NCBI GenBank assembly: GCA_001296005.1
Contig: LJHR01000011.1
Location: 172,017 to 236,016 of the forward strand
Reading direction: 5' to 3'
DNA from: an alpha proteobacterium AAP38
Lineage (GTDB): Bacteria > Pseudomonadota > Alphaproteobacteria > Azospirillales > Azospirillaceae
Length of the DNA: 64,000 nucleotides
The notes under the pieces are model-generated. The model saw nothing but the letters and a program-made list of their open reading frames with translations, ran no database searches and was not told the DNA's origin. Positions 25,766 through 35,612 of the stretch are shown in pieces (the stretch's first letter is position 1; each line of letters opens with the position of its first letter). The position numbers were made by a program, and so were the translations under genes.

Positions 25766-27658
25766 ATGGCAACCCGGAAATGGCTGATCTCGGCCCTGAT
25801 GTGCGGTATTGCCGCAATGCCCGCAACGGCACGGCAGATGGAGAAGCTGGACCGTGGTCTGGTGGCGGTTGCCGCCGATGGTGGCGTGCTGGTCGGCTGG
25901 CGCCTGCTGGATACCGACCCCGCCGGCATCGGCTTTGACCTGTACCGGGATGGCAGGAAGCTGAACACCAAACCGCTGACCCAGGCCACCAGTTTCCTGG
26001 ATAAAGGCGCCGATGGCACGGCCCGTTATGAGGTGAGGACGGCGGGGGCAGCCACGGGGGCCACGGCCCAGGTCTGGCGCGATGGTTACCTGTCGATCCC
26101 GTTGCAACCGCCCGCCGATGGCGTCACCCCGGCGGGGGAGGCTTATAGCCACAACGCCAATGACGCCAGTATCGGCGATCTGGATGGTGATGGGCAGTAT
26201 GAGATTGTCCTGAAATGGGACCCCAGCAATTCCAAGGATAATGCCTTTGGCGGCTATACCGGCCCCGTGATCCTGGATGCATACAGGTTGGACGGCACGC
26301 GGCTGTGGCGCATCGATCTGGGCCGCAACATCCGGGCTGGTGCCCATTATACCCAGTTCCTGGTGATGGATTTCGACGGTGACGGCAAGGCGGAACTGGC
26401 GGTGCGGACCAGTGACGGGACGGTGGATGGCACCGGTGTCGTGCTGGGTGATGCCAATGCCGACTGGCGATCCCATGACGGGGAGGTGCCGCAGGCCGAC
26501 CGCACCGGCGCCACCACCACGCCTGACGGACGTAAGGTGGCACGCGTGCAGGGCCGCATCATGAAGGGGCCGGAATATCTGACGGTCTTTGAAGGGATTA
26601 CCGGCAAGGCGCTGGCCAGCGCCCCCTATTGGCCCGCCCGCCATCCCCAAACCAATGATCCGACGCCCGATCAGCTGCAGGCCGTCTGGGGTGACGGTTA
26701 TGCCAACCGCTCCGACCGGTTCCTGGCGGGGGTTGCCTATCTGGACGGCAGCCTGCCCAGCATCGTGATGGCGCGTGGTTACTATACCCGCACCACCCTG
26801 GCGGCCTGGGACTGGCGCGATGGCAAACTGACCCCGCGCTGGCAATTCGATAGCGCCACGCCAGGGAAAGAGGCCTTTGGCGGACAGGGCAATCATCAGC
26901 TGTCCGTGGCCGATGTCGATGGTGATAGCAAGGATGAGATCATCTATGGCTCAATGGCCCTGGATGATGACGGCAATGGACTATGGTCGTCTGGCCTGCT
27001 GCATGGCGACACGATGCATGTGTCGGACCTGGACCCGCTGCACCCCGGCCTGGAAAAGTTCGGTGTGCATGAGGTGCCGTCACGCAATGGCGGCATCGGC
27101 GCCGCCATGCTGGACGCCGCGACGGGTACGGTCCTGTGGTCCACGCCCACCGACAAGGATACGGGCCGGGGTATCGCCATCGATATCGACCCGCGTTCAC
27201 CGGGGGCAGAGGCCTGGGCCAGCAATTCGCCCTATCTCTACAGCGCGCAAGGGGCGGTCATCGCCGCTAATCACCCCAAACAGGTGAATTTCGGCCTGTG
27301 GTGGGACGGCGACCTGTCGCGCGAACTGTTGGATAAGGAGCAGGTCCTGAAATGGGACTGGCAGAAAGGGGAGGCGGTGCCGCTTCTGTCCCCGCCTGAC
27401 GTCTCTTCCAACAATGGCACAAAGGCGACCCCGGCCCTGTCCGCCGATATCATCGGTGACTGGCGGGAAGAGGTGATCTGGCGGGCCAAGGATAACAAGT
27501 CCCTGCGCATCTACACCACGCCGTTTCCCACGGACTATCGTCTGGTGACTCTGATGCAGGACCCGGTTTACCGCCTGGGTGTGGCGTGGCAGAACGTTGC
27601 GTATAACCAGCCGCCGCATACCAGCTACTTCCTGGGCACCGGTATGAAGATGCGGTAA
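25766..27658 (+). CDS. Rhamnogalacturonan endolyase, PL11
   Basis: A 630-residue secreted or periplasmic lyase that cleaves the RG-I backbone by beta-elimination. After a signal peptide (ends near ATARQ, about residue 22) comes the family start MEKLDRGLVAV. An eight-bladed propeller follows with calcium-binding repeats (DLDGDGQYEIVLKWDPSN, DFDGDGKAELAVRTSDGT, DVDGDSKDEIIYGS). The C-terminal PFPTDYRLVTLMQDPVYRLGV and QPPHTSYFLG close the family pattern seen in YesW/YesX. Length is normal. Divergent from the PL26 gene, so endo- and exo-acting RG-I lyases are probably co-controlled. Confidence 0.95.
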   Translation: MATRKWLISALMCGIAAMPATARQMEKLDRGLVAVAADGGVLVGWRLLDTDPAGIGFDLYRDGRKLNTKPLTQATSFLDKGADGTARYEVRTAGAATGATAQVWRDGYLSIPLQPPADGVTPAGEAYSHNANDASIGDLDGDGQYEIVLKWDPSNSKDNAFGGYTGPVILDAYRLDGTRLWRIDLGRNIRAGAHYTQFLVMDFDGDGKAELAVRTSDGTVDGTGVVLGDANADWRSHDGEVPQADRTGATTTPDGRKVARVQGRIMKGPEYLTVFEGITGKALASAPYWPARHPQTNDPTPDQLQAVWGDGYANRSDRFLAGVAYLDGSLPSIVMARGYYTRTTLAAWDWRDGKLTPRWQFDSATPGKEAFGGQGNHQLSVADVDGDSKDEIIYGSMALDDDGNGLWSSGLLHGDTMHVSDLDPLHPGLEKFGVHEVPSRNGGIGAAMLDAATGTVLWSTPTDKDTGRGIAIDIDPRSPGAEAWASNSPYLYSAQGAVIAANHPKQVNFGLWWDGDLSRELLDKEQVLKWDWQKGEAVPLLSPPDVSSNNGTKATPALSADIIGDWREEVIWRAKDNKSLRIYTTPFPTDYRLVTLMQDPVYRLGVAWQNVAYNQPPHTSYFLGTGMKMR

Positions 27659-27754
27659 CGCCAAATTCGTCCATGCTAAAGATGCGGGCTTGGTGATGGG
27701 TAGCGATCGCCAGGATATCCTGTAGGGTGGCTTGCACACCCTACCCCTACCAAA

Positions 27755-27789
27755 AAAAGCCCCGCCACCATGCCGGTGGCGGGGCTTTT
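27755..27789. terminator. Bidirectional intrinsic terminator
   Basis: Fifteen-bp stem AAAAGCCCCGCCACC / GGTGGCGGGGCTTTT between the PL11 gene and the convergent TonB receptor gene. It gives a T-run on both strands. Confidence 0.9.
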
Positions 27790-27807
27790 CCTGTCCTGGG
27801 CGCCTGA

Positions 27808-30726
27808 TCAGTACTTGTAGCTTACGCCCGTGTAGTAGCGCCTGCCGGAATAGGCCAGTTCGCCCAGGCGGATATCGTCGCCCGACGTGGTGCGTTCGGC
27901 CTCGCCCGTCAGGTTCTTGCCTTCGATGAAGAAGGACACGCCCGTGTCGCCCAGGCGGTAGGTGGCCTTGGCATCCAGATAGCCGGTGCCATCGCGGAAT
28001 ACCGGATTGCCCGAGCGTTCGGAAGCGGCCTGCAGCCACTTCGTCCGGCCATTATAGGCGACGCGGACATTGATGCCGTCCTTATCGTAATAGGCGATCA
28101 GGTTGTAGCTGTGCGTCGACAGGCCGGGGAAGGGCAGTTCCTCACCGGTCAGCGAGTTGAACAGGCCGACATTCTTGGCCTTGGAATAGGTGTAGTTCAC
28201 GCTGGCGCCCAGCCCGTCAAAGGGCGACGGCAGGAAAGTGAAGGCCGTCTGTGCCGACAGTTCCAGGCCGTTGATCTTGGCGCCACGGCCATTGATCGGC
28301 ATGTTCACGTCGTACAGCGTGCCATCCTTGAACACATCCACGCCGCGCACCAGGGTGCGGGCCAGGATGAAGCTCTTGACGTCCTTATAGAAATAGGCGG
28401 CGCTGAGCAGCGTATCCGGGTTCACGTACCAGGCCAGATTGGCGTCGTACTGGTCGGCGCGGTACGGGTCCAGGTTCGGGTTGCCGAAGGTGCATACATC
28501 GGCCTGCGTGTCGTTGGTCTCATCGATCACGCAGTTCGGATTGCCCGACGATGCGATCAGGTCGGTCGGCTTCGGACGGGCCATCACCTTGGCATAGCCC
28601 AGGCGCGCAATCACTTCATCCGGTACCAGCCCGAACGAGACGTTAAAGGCCGGCAGCGTATCGGTGTACTTTTCCTTCACGGCCACGGCGGTGGAACCGA
28701 TGGTTTCCGTCGTGATCACCCCGGCGCTGTTGGTGAAGCGGCGGGTCTTGGCCAGGGCGCCGATGGCATCGACCTGCGTCTCCACCACGCGTACGCCGAA
28801 ATTGCCTTCCACCGGCATGTCGCCGACGTCAAAGGCATAGTTTGCCTTCACATAACCGGCCTTGATGGTCTCGGTCAGGTCATGGGCCGGGATCTGATCG
28901 ATGCCGTTGGCGCTGCGCACGCGGTCATGGTTGAAGTTGGAGATATCGAACCAGTCGCCGATGGCGGCAACGTTCGGCGCCATCCAGCCCTTGGGGATAT
29001 TGCCGGTATTGCCGCCGAAGCCGCTGAAGAAGTTCTGCGGCGTCAGGCTGGCGGTGGCCCGGACGAAATCGACCAGACGCTGCGGCGTCCAGATCAGGCC
29101 GTTGGTGGCCGTACCCAGCGACACGGTGCTGGTGACATTGGCGGTCGGGATGGCGACGCCGCCCGGCGCGGTGTAACCGCCACCGGCATAGCGGAGCGAC
29201 CCCGTCTCACGCCACTGGACACCGGTCTCGAGCGTGGTCAGGAACCAGCGATCCACGTCGTAATCAATGTCAAACTTGGCCGAATCCTCGGTAATGTCGA
29301 CTTCTTCGGGACGGTACTGAACCTCGGCGCCGCCGTTGCGGTAGGTTTCCGGGTTGCTGGGGTCGAAACCCGTCGGGAAGATGAAGGACGGGATACCATT
29401 GTCGGCGATATCGACACGGATGCCCGGCACCGTTGCGCTGATCGCGGCGGAATTGGTGTTGCTGCGCATCGTGGATTCGGACGTGGTATAGAACCCGTTC
29501 ATCCGCAGCGCATCATGGTTCCAGTTGAAGCCGCCCGTGTAATAGTGGGACTTCAGCTTGTAGTCGAAGCCGCGCATCTGCGACCCGAAGATGCGGCCGG
29601 CACCGGTGGTGACCGTCGGCGCCGTTGCGGCGGTGGTCAGACCGATGACATTGTGGTTCTCATCTACCGACACGCCGACCGGATTGATGCGCGACGCCGC
29701 CGTCAGGTCGACCGTGTAGTTATAGTCGGTCAGGAACTGGTCACGCTGGTTCCAGTTGATGTCGGTATAGACATCCAGTTCGTCCGTGACCTGATACTGC
29801 AGCGTGGTCATAGCTGTGACGCGCTTGTCCTCGCGCTGCCAGATGCCGTAACGCGGAATGCGCGGCGACATATCGTACCATTGCGATTCACAGCTGGTGC
29901 GGTTGGCGGCCGTGCTCTGGCTGGCGCAGGCGGCCTTGGTGGCCACACTCTCAAAACCGGCCACATTGCGGGTCTTGTTGGGCGAATTGTCGTAATCAGC
30001 CAGCGCCACCCATTCGGTGTTGCGCAGGAAGTCGCCGCGGGTTTCGACATCGTCATAGGTGACATTGACCAGCACGCCGAAGCGGTCGTCCAGGAACTTG
30101 TCACCGAAGGTCAGGTTCCCGCGCGGGGTGACATTCTTTTCCAAGTCCAGATACTGACCCGCCGCCGTGACGGCGAACAGCGTTTTCTTCAGCTCCAAGG
30201 GCCGGCGCGTCTGTACCGACACGGTGCCGCCGACGCCGCCTTCGGTCATGTCGGCGGTATAGCCCTTGAATACGTCGATGGACTTGATCAGTTCCGACGC
30301 CATGTCGCGCAGATCGGACCCGCGCGAGCCTGTACCGGCGCTGCCCAGAACGGAAACGCCATTGATTTCAACGCGGTTCAGGTCCGGCTCGACACCACGG
30401 ATGGAGACCGACTCACCCTCGCCGAAGGAGCGGGAAAGCTGCACGCCGGTGATACGCTGCAGGGCTTCGCCGACATTCTTGTCCGGGAACTGGGCCACAT
30501 CTTCGGCCACCAGGCTGTCGACGACCGTGCTGGCTTTCTTCTTGCGGTCGATGGCCGACTGCAAAGAGGCACGGGTACCGACAACGATGATCTCTTCCAG
30601 TTCAACCGTCTCAGCCGGGGCGGTCTGCGCCAGGGTGGGCATGGAAACCGCTGTCATCAACAAGCCGAAACCGGCGCTGGCCAGCAGTTTCCCCGACCGC
30701 GCCGTGCGGCTCTTCACATACTTCAT
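27808..30726 (-). CDS. TonB-dependent receptor
   Basis: A 972-residue outer-membrane transporter. The signal peptide ends in TLAQ (about residue 34). The TonB box region is VELEEIIVVGTRASLQSAI. The plug domain contains NVGEALQRITGVQLSRS, and a 22-strand-type barrel ends in YYTGVSYKY. The TonB-receptor pattern with ASLQSAIDRKKKA and GVEPDLNRVEINGV is that of large sugar-oligomer receptors of the Caulobacter/sphingomonad kind, without a SusD partner. Placement in the locus indicates import of pectin or RG-I oligosaccharides; the actual ligand is inferred. Confidence 0.93.
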   Translation of the reverse strand: MKYVKSRTARSGKLLASAGFGLLMTAVSMPTLAQTAPAETVELEEIIVVGTRASLQSAIDRKKKASTVVDSLVAEDVAQFPDKNVGEALQRITGVQLSRSFGEGESVSIRGVEPDLNRVEINGVSVLGSAGTGSRGSDLRDMASELIKSIDVFKGYTADMTEGGVGGTVSVQTRRPLELKKTLFAVTAAGQYLDLEKNVTPRGNLTFGDKFLDDRFGVLVNVTYDDVETRGDFLRNTEWVALADYDNSPNKTRNVAGFESVATKAACASQSTAANRTSCESQWYDMSPRIPRYGIWQREDKRVTAMTTLQYQVTDELDVYTDINWNQRDQFLTDYNYTVDLTAASRINPVGVSVDENHNVIGLTTAATAPTVTTGAGRIFGSQMRGFDYKLKSHYYTGGFNWNHDALRMNGFYTTSESTMRSNTNSAAISATVPGIRVDIADNGIPSFIFPTGFDPSNPETYRNGGAEVQYRPEEVDITEDSAKFDIDYDVDRWFLTTLETGVQWRETGSLRYAGGGYTAPGGVAIPTANVTSTVSLGTATNGLIWTPQRLVDFVRATASLTPQNFFSGFGGNTGNIPKGWMAPNVAAIGDWFDISNFNHDRVRSANGIDQIPAHDLTETIKAGYVKANYAFDVGDMPVEGNFGVRVVETQVDAIGALAKTRRFTNSAGVITTETIGSTAVAVKEKYTDTLPAFNVSFGLVPDEVIARLGYAKVMARPKPTDLIASSGNPNCVIDETNDTQADVCTFGNPNLDPYRADQYDANLAWYVNPDTLLSAAYFYKDVKSFILARTLVRGVDVFKDGTLYDVNMPINGRGAKINGLELSAQTAFTFLPSPFDGLGASVNYTYSKAKNVGLFNSLTGEELPFPGLSTHSYNLIAYYDKDGINVRVAYNGRTKWLQAASERSGNPVFRDGTGYLDAKATYRLGDTGVSFFIEGKNLTGEAERTTSGDDIRLGELAYSGRRYYTGVSYKY

Positions 30727-30857
30727 CTCTCAACTCCTCCCCACAAGGCGGGCCGCCAATCTGATGGGGCGGCCAGGGTGTTTTTGTTGCGTCTTGCGCC
30801 ATTGGTCGGCGCGATTCCAACATATGGAACGTTGTCCCAAAAATAATATAATACCAA

Positions 30858-30872
30858 ATCATGACATATGAA
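30858..30872. promoter_or_regulatory. Operator candidate upstream of the TonB receptor
   Basis: ATCATGACATATGAA fits the ATCATAT-N-ATATGAT palindrome with three mismatches, about 130 bp before the receptor start, in a run of AT-rich sequence. Confidence 0.35.
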
Positions 30873-30925
30873 AGCGCATTGTGAAATTCGCTCCCAAATT
30901 TTTGTCAAACTGTTTCAGATATTGA

Positions 30926-30958
30926 GAAAAAGCCCCGGTCGGGACGGACCCGACCGGG
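30926..30958 (-). terminator. Intrinsic terminator, minus strand
   Basis: Perfect 10-bp stem with a 5-nt loop, followed on the minus strand by GCTTTTTCTC. It terminates something initiated within the intergenic region, since the TonB receptor start is 200 bp further on. Confidence 0.7.
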
Positions 30959-31062
30959 TAGCTATAGGAGGGAAGCAAGGTGAATGATCACCTGCGTATC
31001 CAAGGCGCCCGTCAGGTCGGACGGGCGCTGGATACCGGGCGGCGGGGGGCGCCGTCCGGTCT
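30926..31062 (-). ncRNA. Possible small RNA (minus strand) with terminator
   Basis: Within the 707-bp gap between the TonB receptor and rhaM. On the minus strand a long stem (GTATCC + GCGCCCGTC with complement) is followed by an AGGTGA-TCAT-TCACCT stem and a single-stranded TCCCTCCTATAG. A perfect terminator stem CCCGGTCGGG / CCCGACCGGG (30958-30934) with GCTTTTTCTC closes it. No clear promoter was found. The rest of the gap holds operators and no convincing gene; the 62-codon frame here reads through the terminator. Confidence 0.35.
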
Positions 31063-31367
31063 TGTGACGTCTTTCTCGGCCCTGGCACGGCGAGGGTGCT
31101 CATGAGCTTGGAAAGGCGTAATCTATTGAAAGGGCCCCGCCTGATTTCAGGAACCGGACGGCGTCAGCTTTCGCCCTGACCATGCGTGATGGTGGGCCTG
31201 GAAGCAAGAGAATTTTTCACAATGCAGAATGCTTGGCCACATAATGGGATTGTGCGCTATTGATGATTTTTGTGGGCGGCAATAGGGTGGCGATCATCCT
31301 GGCCGACGCCAAAATGTGGCCGTTGAAAAAATCTCATATTGTGTGATGTTAATCCACATTGTATGAC

Positions 31368-31383
31368 TAAATTGTATGACATT
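31368..31383. promoter_or_regulatory. FCD/GntR-type operator half-array upstream of rhaM
   Basis: TTGTATGAC occurs twice in direct orientation (CATTGTATGACTAAATTGTATGACA, roughly 31358-31381). Each fits the FadR-subfamily consensus TNGTNNNACNA at its core GT-N3-AC. A TCATATTGTGTGATG element lies at 31333-31347. These sites are 55-100 bp before the rhaM start, where a promoter is expected. Confidence 0.4.
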
Positions 31384-31433
31384 TGACGAGAGCCCCGCAG
31401 AAGGGGCCGCACCATTGGCAAGGGAGTGAATCA

Positions 31434-31748
31434 ATGACGCCCATTGCGTTCCGCATGAAACTGAAGCCCGGACATGTGGCCGAGTATAAGCGCCGCCATG
31501 ACGTGCTCTGGCCGGATCTGGCCGACGCGCTGCGCGATGCCGGTATCTATGATTACTCCATTTTCCTCGATGAGGAGAGCCTTTCCCTGTTCGCGGTCCT
31601 GCGGTTGACGCAAGACAACAAGGCTGACGATCTGCCCAAACTGCCCGTCATGCGCCGCTGGTGGGATTTTATGGCCGACATCATGGATGTGAACCCGGAC
31701 AACAGCCCCGTTCAGGTGCCGTTGCCCAGCATGTTCTATTTCCCGTGA
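31434..31748 (+). CDS. rhaM: L-rhamnose mutarotase
   Basis: A 104-residue cytoplasmic enzyme interconverting alpha and beta anomers of L-rhamnose. The family pattern is clear: FRMKLKPGHVAEYKRRHDVLWPDL at the start, then IYDYSIFLDEESLSLFAVLRL, and the C-terminal MRRWWDFMADIMDVNPDNSP. The start at 31434 has AGGGAG upstream and matches the normal family N-terminus. Seventeen bp separate it from the fusion hydrolase gene, so it is probably the first gene of the operon. No other rhamnose catabolic gene is in the window. Confidence 0.95.
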   Translation: MTPIAFRMKLKPGHVAEYKRRHDVLWPDLADALRDAGIYDYSIFLDEESLSLFAVLRLTQDNKADDLPKLPVMRRWWDFMADIMDVNPDNSPVQVPLPSMFYFP

Positions 31749-31765
31749 TCGAGGCGCCCCGACCC

Positions 31766-34700
31766 ATGACGCAGATTTCCCGCAATGCGCGCCGTCTGGC
31801 GCTGATGCTGGCCCCGCTCCTGTCACCGGTGGCAATGGCGGCGGACGCACCGTCCTATATCCTGACATCCTTCATCAATGGCGATGCCAAATCGATGTCG
31901 GTCTACCGCTCCACGGACGCGGTGAATTTTACCTTGGAAAAGGCGGAGGCTTTCAAGCCGCCACAGGGTCTGCTGCGTGACCCCAGCATCATCCGGCACA
32001 AGGATGGCTGGTACTATGTCACCTACACGACCGACTGGAATAATGACCTGATCGGTTTTGCCCGGTCGAAGGACCTGAAGGAATGGACGTTCCTGGGCAA
32101 TCACAAGATTTCCATTCCCGGCACGACCAATTCCTGGGCGCCTGAATGGTTCGTGGATGCGGATGGGTCGGTCCATATCATCCTGGCCGTGTCCACCAAC
32201 GGCCCGAACGGACAGTTCAAGACCTATCGCCTCACCGCCACCGATGACAGCCTGTCCAACTGGACGGCGCCGTCGGTGCTGCACGGTCTGGGCCCTAACC
32301 ATATCGACGCGAAGATCATCCAGGAGGCGGGCCGCTACTACGCCTTCATCAAGAACGAGACGACCAAGTTCATTGAGCTGGCGACGGCACCGAAGCTGGA
32401 TGGCCCCTGGGTGTTCACCCGTACCGGCGACTGGGCCGGGTGGGGCACGCTGGTGGAGGGGCCGGCGGTCGTGAAGCGGCCCGATGGCGGCTGGCGTATC
32501 TATTTCGACCAGTATGTCGAGAAACGCTACTGGTACAGCGACAGCATCGGTCCCGGCTTCACCGGCCAATGGGCGCCGAAGGTGGAACTGCCCGGTGGCC
32601 TGTCCGGCAAGGTCCGGCATTTCACGGTTCTGAAGGATGAGCCGCCAGCCAAGAAGCCGGTTGCCGCCCCGCTGACCACGCCCGTCACCTGGGACCGCTA
32701 TTCCCTGAAGGTCGGGGGGGAACGGATTTTCAGCTGGGGCGGGGAAATGCACCCGTTCCGCCTGCCCAGCCCCGACCTGTGGCGCGATGTGTTCCAGAAG
32801 ATGAAGGCGTCCGGGTACAATACCGTCGCCATCTATTTCGGCTGGGGCTATCACTCTCCCAAGCCCGGCGTGTATGATTTCACGGGCGTGCGCGACATGG
32901 ATCGCGTGCTGACCATGGCCAAGGAGGCTGGGCTTTACGTTATCGTCCGCCCCGGCCCCTACATGAACGCGGAGGTTACGCGTGGCGGCTTCCCCAGCTG
33001 GCTGGTCAAGCAGCAGGCCAAGGCCCGCACCGATCATCCCGAATATCTGGCAGCATCCGATGAATGGCTGACAGCCATCAACGCCATCCTGAAGAAGCAT
33101 CAGATCACCGATGGCGGCGGCACGGTCATCGCCTATCAGATCGAAAATGAATTGGACGTCACACAGCCGACGCAGGCGCGCTATATGCAGCACCTGTATG
33201 ACAAGGCGCGGGCCGACGGGATCACGGTTCCCATCTTCCACAACGACAAGGGCCGCAACGGCAATTGGGTGCCCAAGGGCAGCAATGTGCCGGGCACGGT
33301 GGAGGGGCCGAACGACCTTTACGCCTTTGACGGCTATCCCGGGGGGTCGTGCGATGTTGACGCGACGGTGGGCAAGCCGAACCTCGCCCCCGACTGGGGC
33401 CTGTATGGCCCCGGCGGTGCCTTCGGCGGGGCCAGCGCGTCGCCCAACACGCCGGGCTTTGCGGCGGAATATGGCGGTGGCTGGTTCGATTACTGGGGCA
33501 GCAATGGCGCCTATGGCTGCAACGCGCAGCGTCTGGGCAGCGGGTACCAGCGGGTGTTCTATGGCACCAATATCGCCAACGGCCTGACCATCCAGAGCTT
33601 CTACATGACCTATGGTGGCACCAGCTGGGGCTGGATGCCGGCACCTGTGGTCTATACCTCCTACGATTACGGTTCCGCCATTGATGAGGCACGGGGCCTG
33701 CGGGAAAAAGCGCGCGGCATCAAGCTGATGGGTCACTTCCTGCAAACGGTGAAGGACCTGACGCAGATGGACCGGGCTACCGGCCTGGTCCCCAGCAGCC
33801 CGAATGTCCGCCTCTATCACAATGTGAACCCTGAAACGGGTACGCGCCTGCTGGTCGCCACGCACGCGCCCAACAATGCCCAGACGGATGATGTTTTCAG
33901 CTTCAAGGCCCCGCTGCCCGATGGCGAATACACTATCCCGCAGGCAGGATCCCTGCGGCTGAAGGGGCATGACGCCAAGCTGTGGCTGGCCGGCTATGAT
34001 ATGGAACGCCAGCGTCTGGTCTATTCCACGTCGGAGCTGTTCACCCATCTGCGCTTTGGCGCGGGCGACCTTGCCCTGTTCTATGGACGGCAGGGGGAGG
34101 ATGGGGAGATGGTGCTGCGCTACAGCAGCGCCCCCACCGTGACGGTACTGGACGGCAAGGTTGAGAGCGTTTTTGACGCGGCCAAGGGTGACCTGCGCCT
34201 GAATTATCTCCATCAGGGTCTGGCCCGCGTGCGGATCAGCGGCGGGGGACGGCCCGACCTGACCCTGCTGCTCGCCGATCTTCCCACCGCCGAGACCTTC
34301 TGGCGGCAGGGGACGAAGGATGGCGTACTGCTGCAACGCGGCCCCACCCTGGTCCGTACCGCCGCGGTGAAGGGCAAGACCCTTGACCTGACGGGCGATA
34401 CTGAAAGTGACAGCCCGCTGGAGGTTTGGGGACCTGCCGCCGTGACGTCCTTGCGCTGGAACGGCGCGTCGGTCCCGGTGGAGAAGGGGGTGGGCGGCAG
34501 CCTGATGGCTAAGAAGGACCTGTCCGGTCCCGTGGCGGTCAACCTGCCCGATCTGACCAAGGCTTCATGGCGGTTCCAGGCCGGATCGCCGGAGGCCGCC
34601 AAGGATTTCGATGACGGCGCCTGGGCCGTGGCCAAGCCCGGCCGCACCGCCAGCTTTGTTAAGCCGCCGGGTGGTCAGCCGCTGCTGAACATGGATGATT

Positions 34701-35587
34701 ACAACTTCCATCACGGCGATGTCTGGTACCGGGGCCGCTATACCGCACAGGCGGGTGCCTCAAAGCTGGAGCTGCATTACGGGGCCGGGGGTGCCGGCAT
34801 GGTTCAGGTCTGGCTGGATGGGCGCTATATCGGTCAGCATGTGCTGCCGACCGGCCTGCCGCGCCCGCCGGGCCAGGGGCTGGCGACCTTCACCATTCCG
34901 GAAGATTTGCAGACACCGGGCGAGCGCGTACTGTCCGTCATGGTCCGCAACAATTCCCATCATTGGGACCTGGATGTTGATGATCTGCACAAGGAAGCGC
35001 GCGGCCTGATCTCCGCCTCGCTGTCCACGCCGACGGGCAAGAGCTTTGCGGTGCCCATCGCATGGAAGATTCAGGGCAATCTGGGTGGCGAGGATATTGC
35101 CGATCCCGTACGCGGCGTGTTCAACAATGGCGGCCAGTATGGGGAGCGCAACGGCTGGCACCTGCCGGGCTTTGACGACAAGGGCTGGACGACAGCTTCG
35201 GTTCCGGCAAATGCCGCCAAGCCGGGGACGGTCTGGTACCGTACGGAGTTCACGCTTGACCTGCCCAAGGGTCAGGACAGCGCCGTCGGCCTTTCCTTCG
35301 GCGATGCCACGGTCCCGCGCTCGGTCGGTTCCTATCGCGTTCTGATTTTCCTGAATGGCTGGAACATGGGGCAGTTCATCGCCGATGTCGGGCCGCAGCG
35401 CACCTTTGTGCTGCCCACCGGTATCCTGAACCCCAATGGCAAAAATACACTGGCTCTGGCGGTCACGTCCGACGGCAAGCCGGGCGACACTCTGGAGGCT
35501 GTGAAGCTGGTCAGCTTGCGCAATGCACGGTCTTCCCTGACGGTCGGCACGGTCCCGGCGCCGGGATATAAGGAGGTGGTGAAGTGA
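31766..35587 (+). CDS. Fusion glycoside hydrolase: GH43-like propeller + GH35 beta-galactosidase
   Basis: A 1273-residue exported protein. The signal peptide ends near residue 27 (SPVAMA). The first domain (about 30-290) is a five-bladed propeller of GH43 character: LLRDPSIIRHKDGWYYVTYTTD with the catalytic-base Asp, WAPEWF and EGPAVVKRPDGGWRIYFDQY. The second (about 310-680) is a GH35 barrel: SWGGEMHPFRLP, acid/base E462 in AYQIENELD and nucleophile E568 in FAAEYGGGWFDYW. Beta-sandwich domains with HHGDVWYRGRY follow. It would remove galactose and perhaps arabinose from RG-I side chains. The fusion is unusual. I start it at 31766 where the signal peptide begins. Confidence 0.88.
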   Translation: MTQISRNARRLALMLAPLLSPVAMAADAPSYILTSFINGDAKSMSVYRSTDAVNFTLEKAEAFKPPQGLLRDPSIIRHKDGWYYVTYTTDWNNDLIGFARSKDLKEWTFLGNHKISIPGTTNSWAPEWFVDADGSVHIILAVSTNGPNGQFKTYRLTATDDSLSNWTAPSVLHGLGPNHIDAKIIQEAGRYYAFIKNETTKFIELATAPKLDGPWVFTRTGDWAGWGTLVEGPAVVKRPDGGWRIYFDQYVEKRYWYSDSIGPGFTGQWAPKVELPGGLSGKVRHFTVLKDEPPAKKPVAAPLTTPVTWDRYSLKVGGERIFSWGGEMHPFRLPSPDLWRDVFQKMKASGYNTVAIYFGWGYHSPKPGVYDFTGVRDMDRVLTMAKEAGLYVIVRPGPYMNAEVTRGGFPSWLVKQQAKARTDHPEYLAASDEWLTAINAILKKHQITDGGGTVIAYQIENELDVTQPTQARYMQHLYDKARADGITVPIFHNDKGRNGNWVPKGSNVPGTVEGPNDLYAFDGYPGGSCDVDATVGKPNLAPDWGLYGPGGAFGGASASPNTPGFAAEYGGGWFDYWGSNGAYGCNAQRLGSGYQRVFYGTNIANGLTIQSFYMTYGGTSWGWMPAPVVYTSYDYGSAIDEARGLREKARGIKLMGHFLQTVKDLTQMDRATGLVPSSPNVRLYHNVNPETGTRLLVATHAPNNAQTDDVFSFKAPLPDGEYTIPQAGSLRLKGHDAKLWLAGYDMERQRLVYSTSELFTHLRFGAGDLALFYGRQGEDGEMVLRYSSAPTVTVLDGKVESVFDAAKGDLRLNYLHQGLARVRISGGGRPDLTLLLADLPTAETFWRQGTKDGVLLQRGPTLVRTAAVKGKTLDLTGDTESDSPLEVWGPAAVTSLRWNGASVPVEKGVGGSLMAKKDLSGPVAVNLPDLTKASWRFQAGSPEAAKDFDDGAWAVAKPGRTASFVKPPGGQPLLNMDDYNFHHGDVWYRGRYTAQAGASKLELHYGAGGAGMVQVWLDGRYIGQHVLPTGLPRPPGQGLATFTIPEDLQTPGERVLSVMVRNNSHHWDLDVDDLHKEARGLISASLSTPTGKSFAVPIAWKIQGNLGGEDIADPVRGVFNNGGQYGERNGWHLPGFDDKGWTTASVPANAAKPGTVWYRTEFTLDLPKGQDSAVGLSFGDATVPRSVGSYRVLIFLNGWNMGQFIADVGPQRTFVLPTGILNPNGKNTLALAVTSDGKPGDTLEAVKLVSLRNARSSLTVGTVPAPGYKEVVK

Positions 35588-35612
35588 AAGGACACCCTAT
35601 CCCTTCTCTCCC

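Noticed and set aside
28111..30846. 911-codon plus-strand frame over the TonB receptor
   Set aside because: Antisense shadow of the receptor gene, rich in His/Arg/Gln with no recognisable fold.
30915..31103. 62-codon minus-strand frame before the TonB receptor
   Set aside because: It reads through a perfect intrinsic terminator and has no conserved character; the region is better seen as RNA structure.
31823..34336. 837-codon minus-strand frame under the GH43/GH35 fusion gene
   Set aside because: Antisense shadow; no signal peptide or domain, and the plus-strand gene has complete catalytic motifs.
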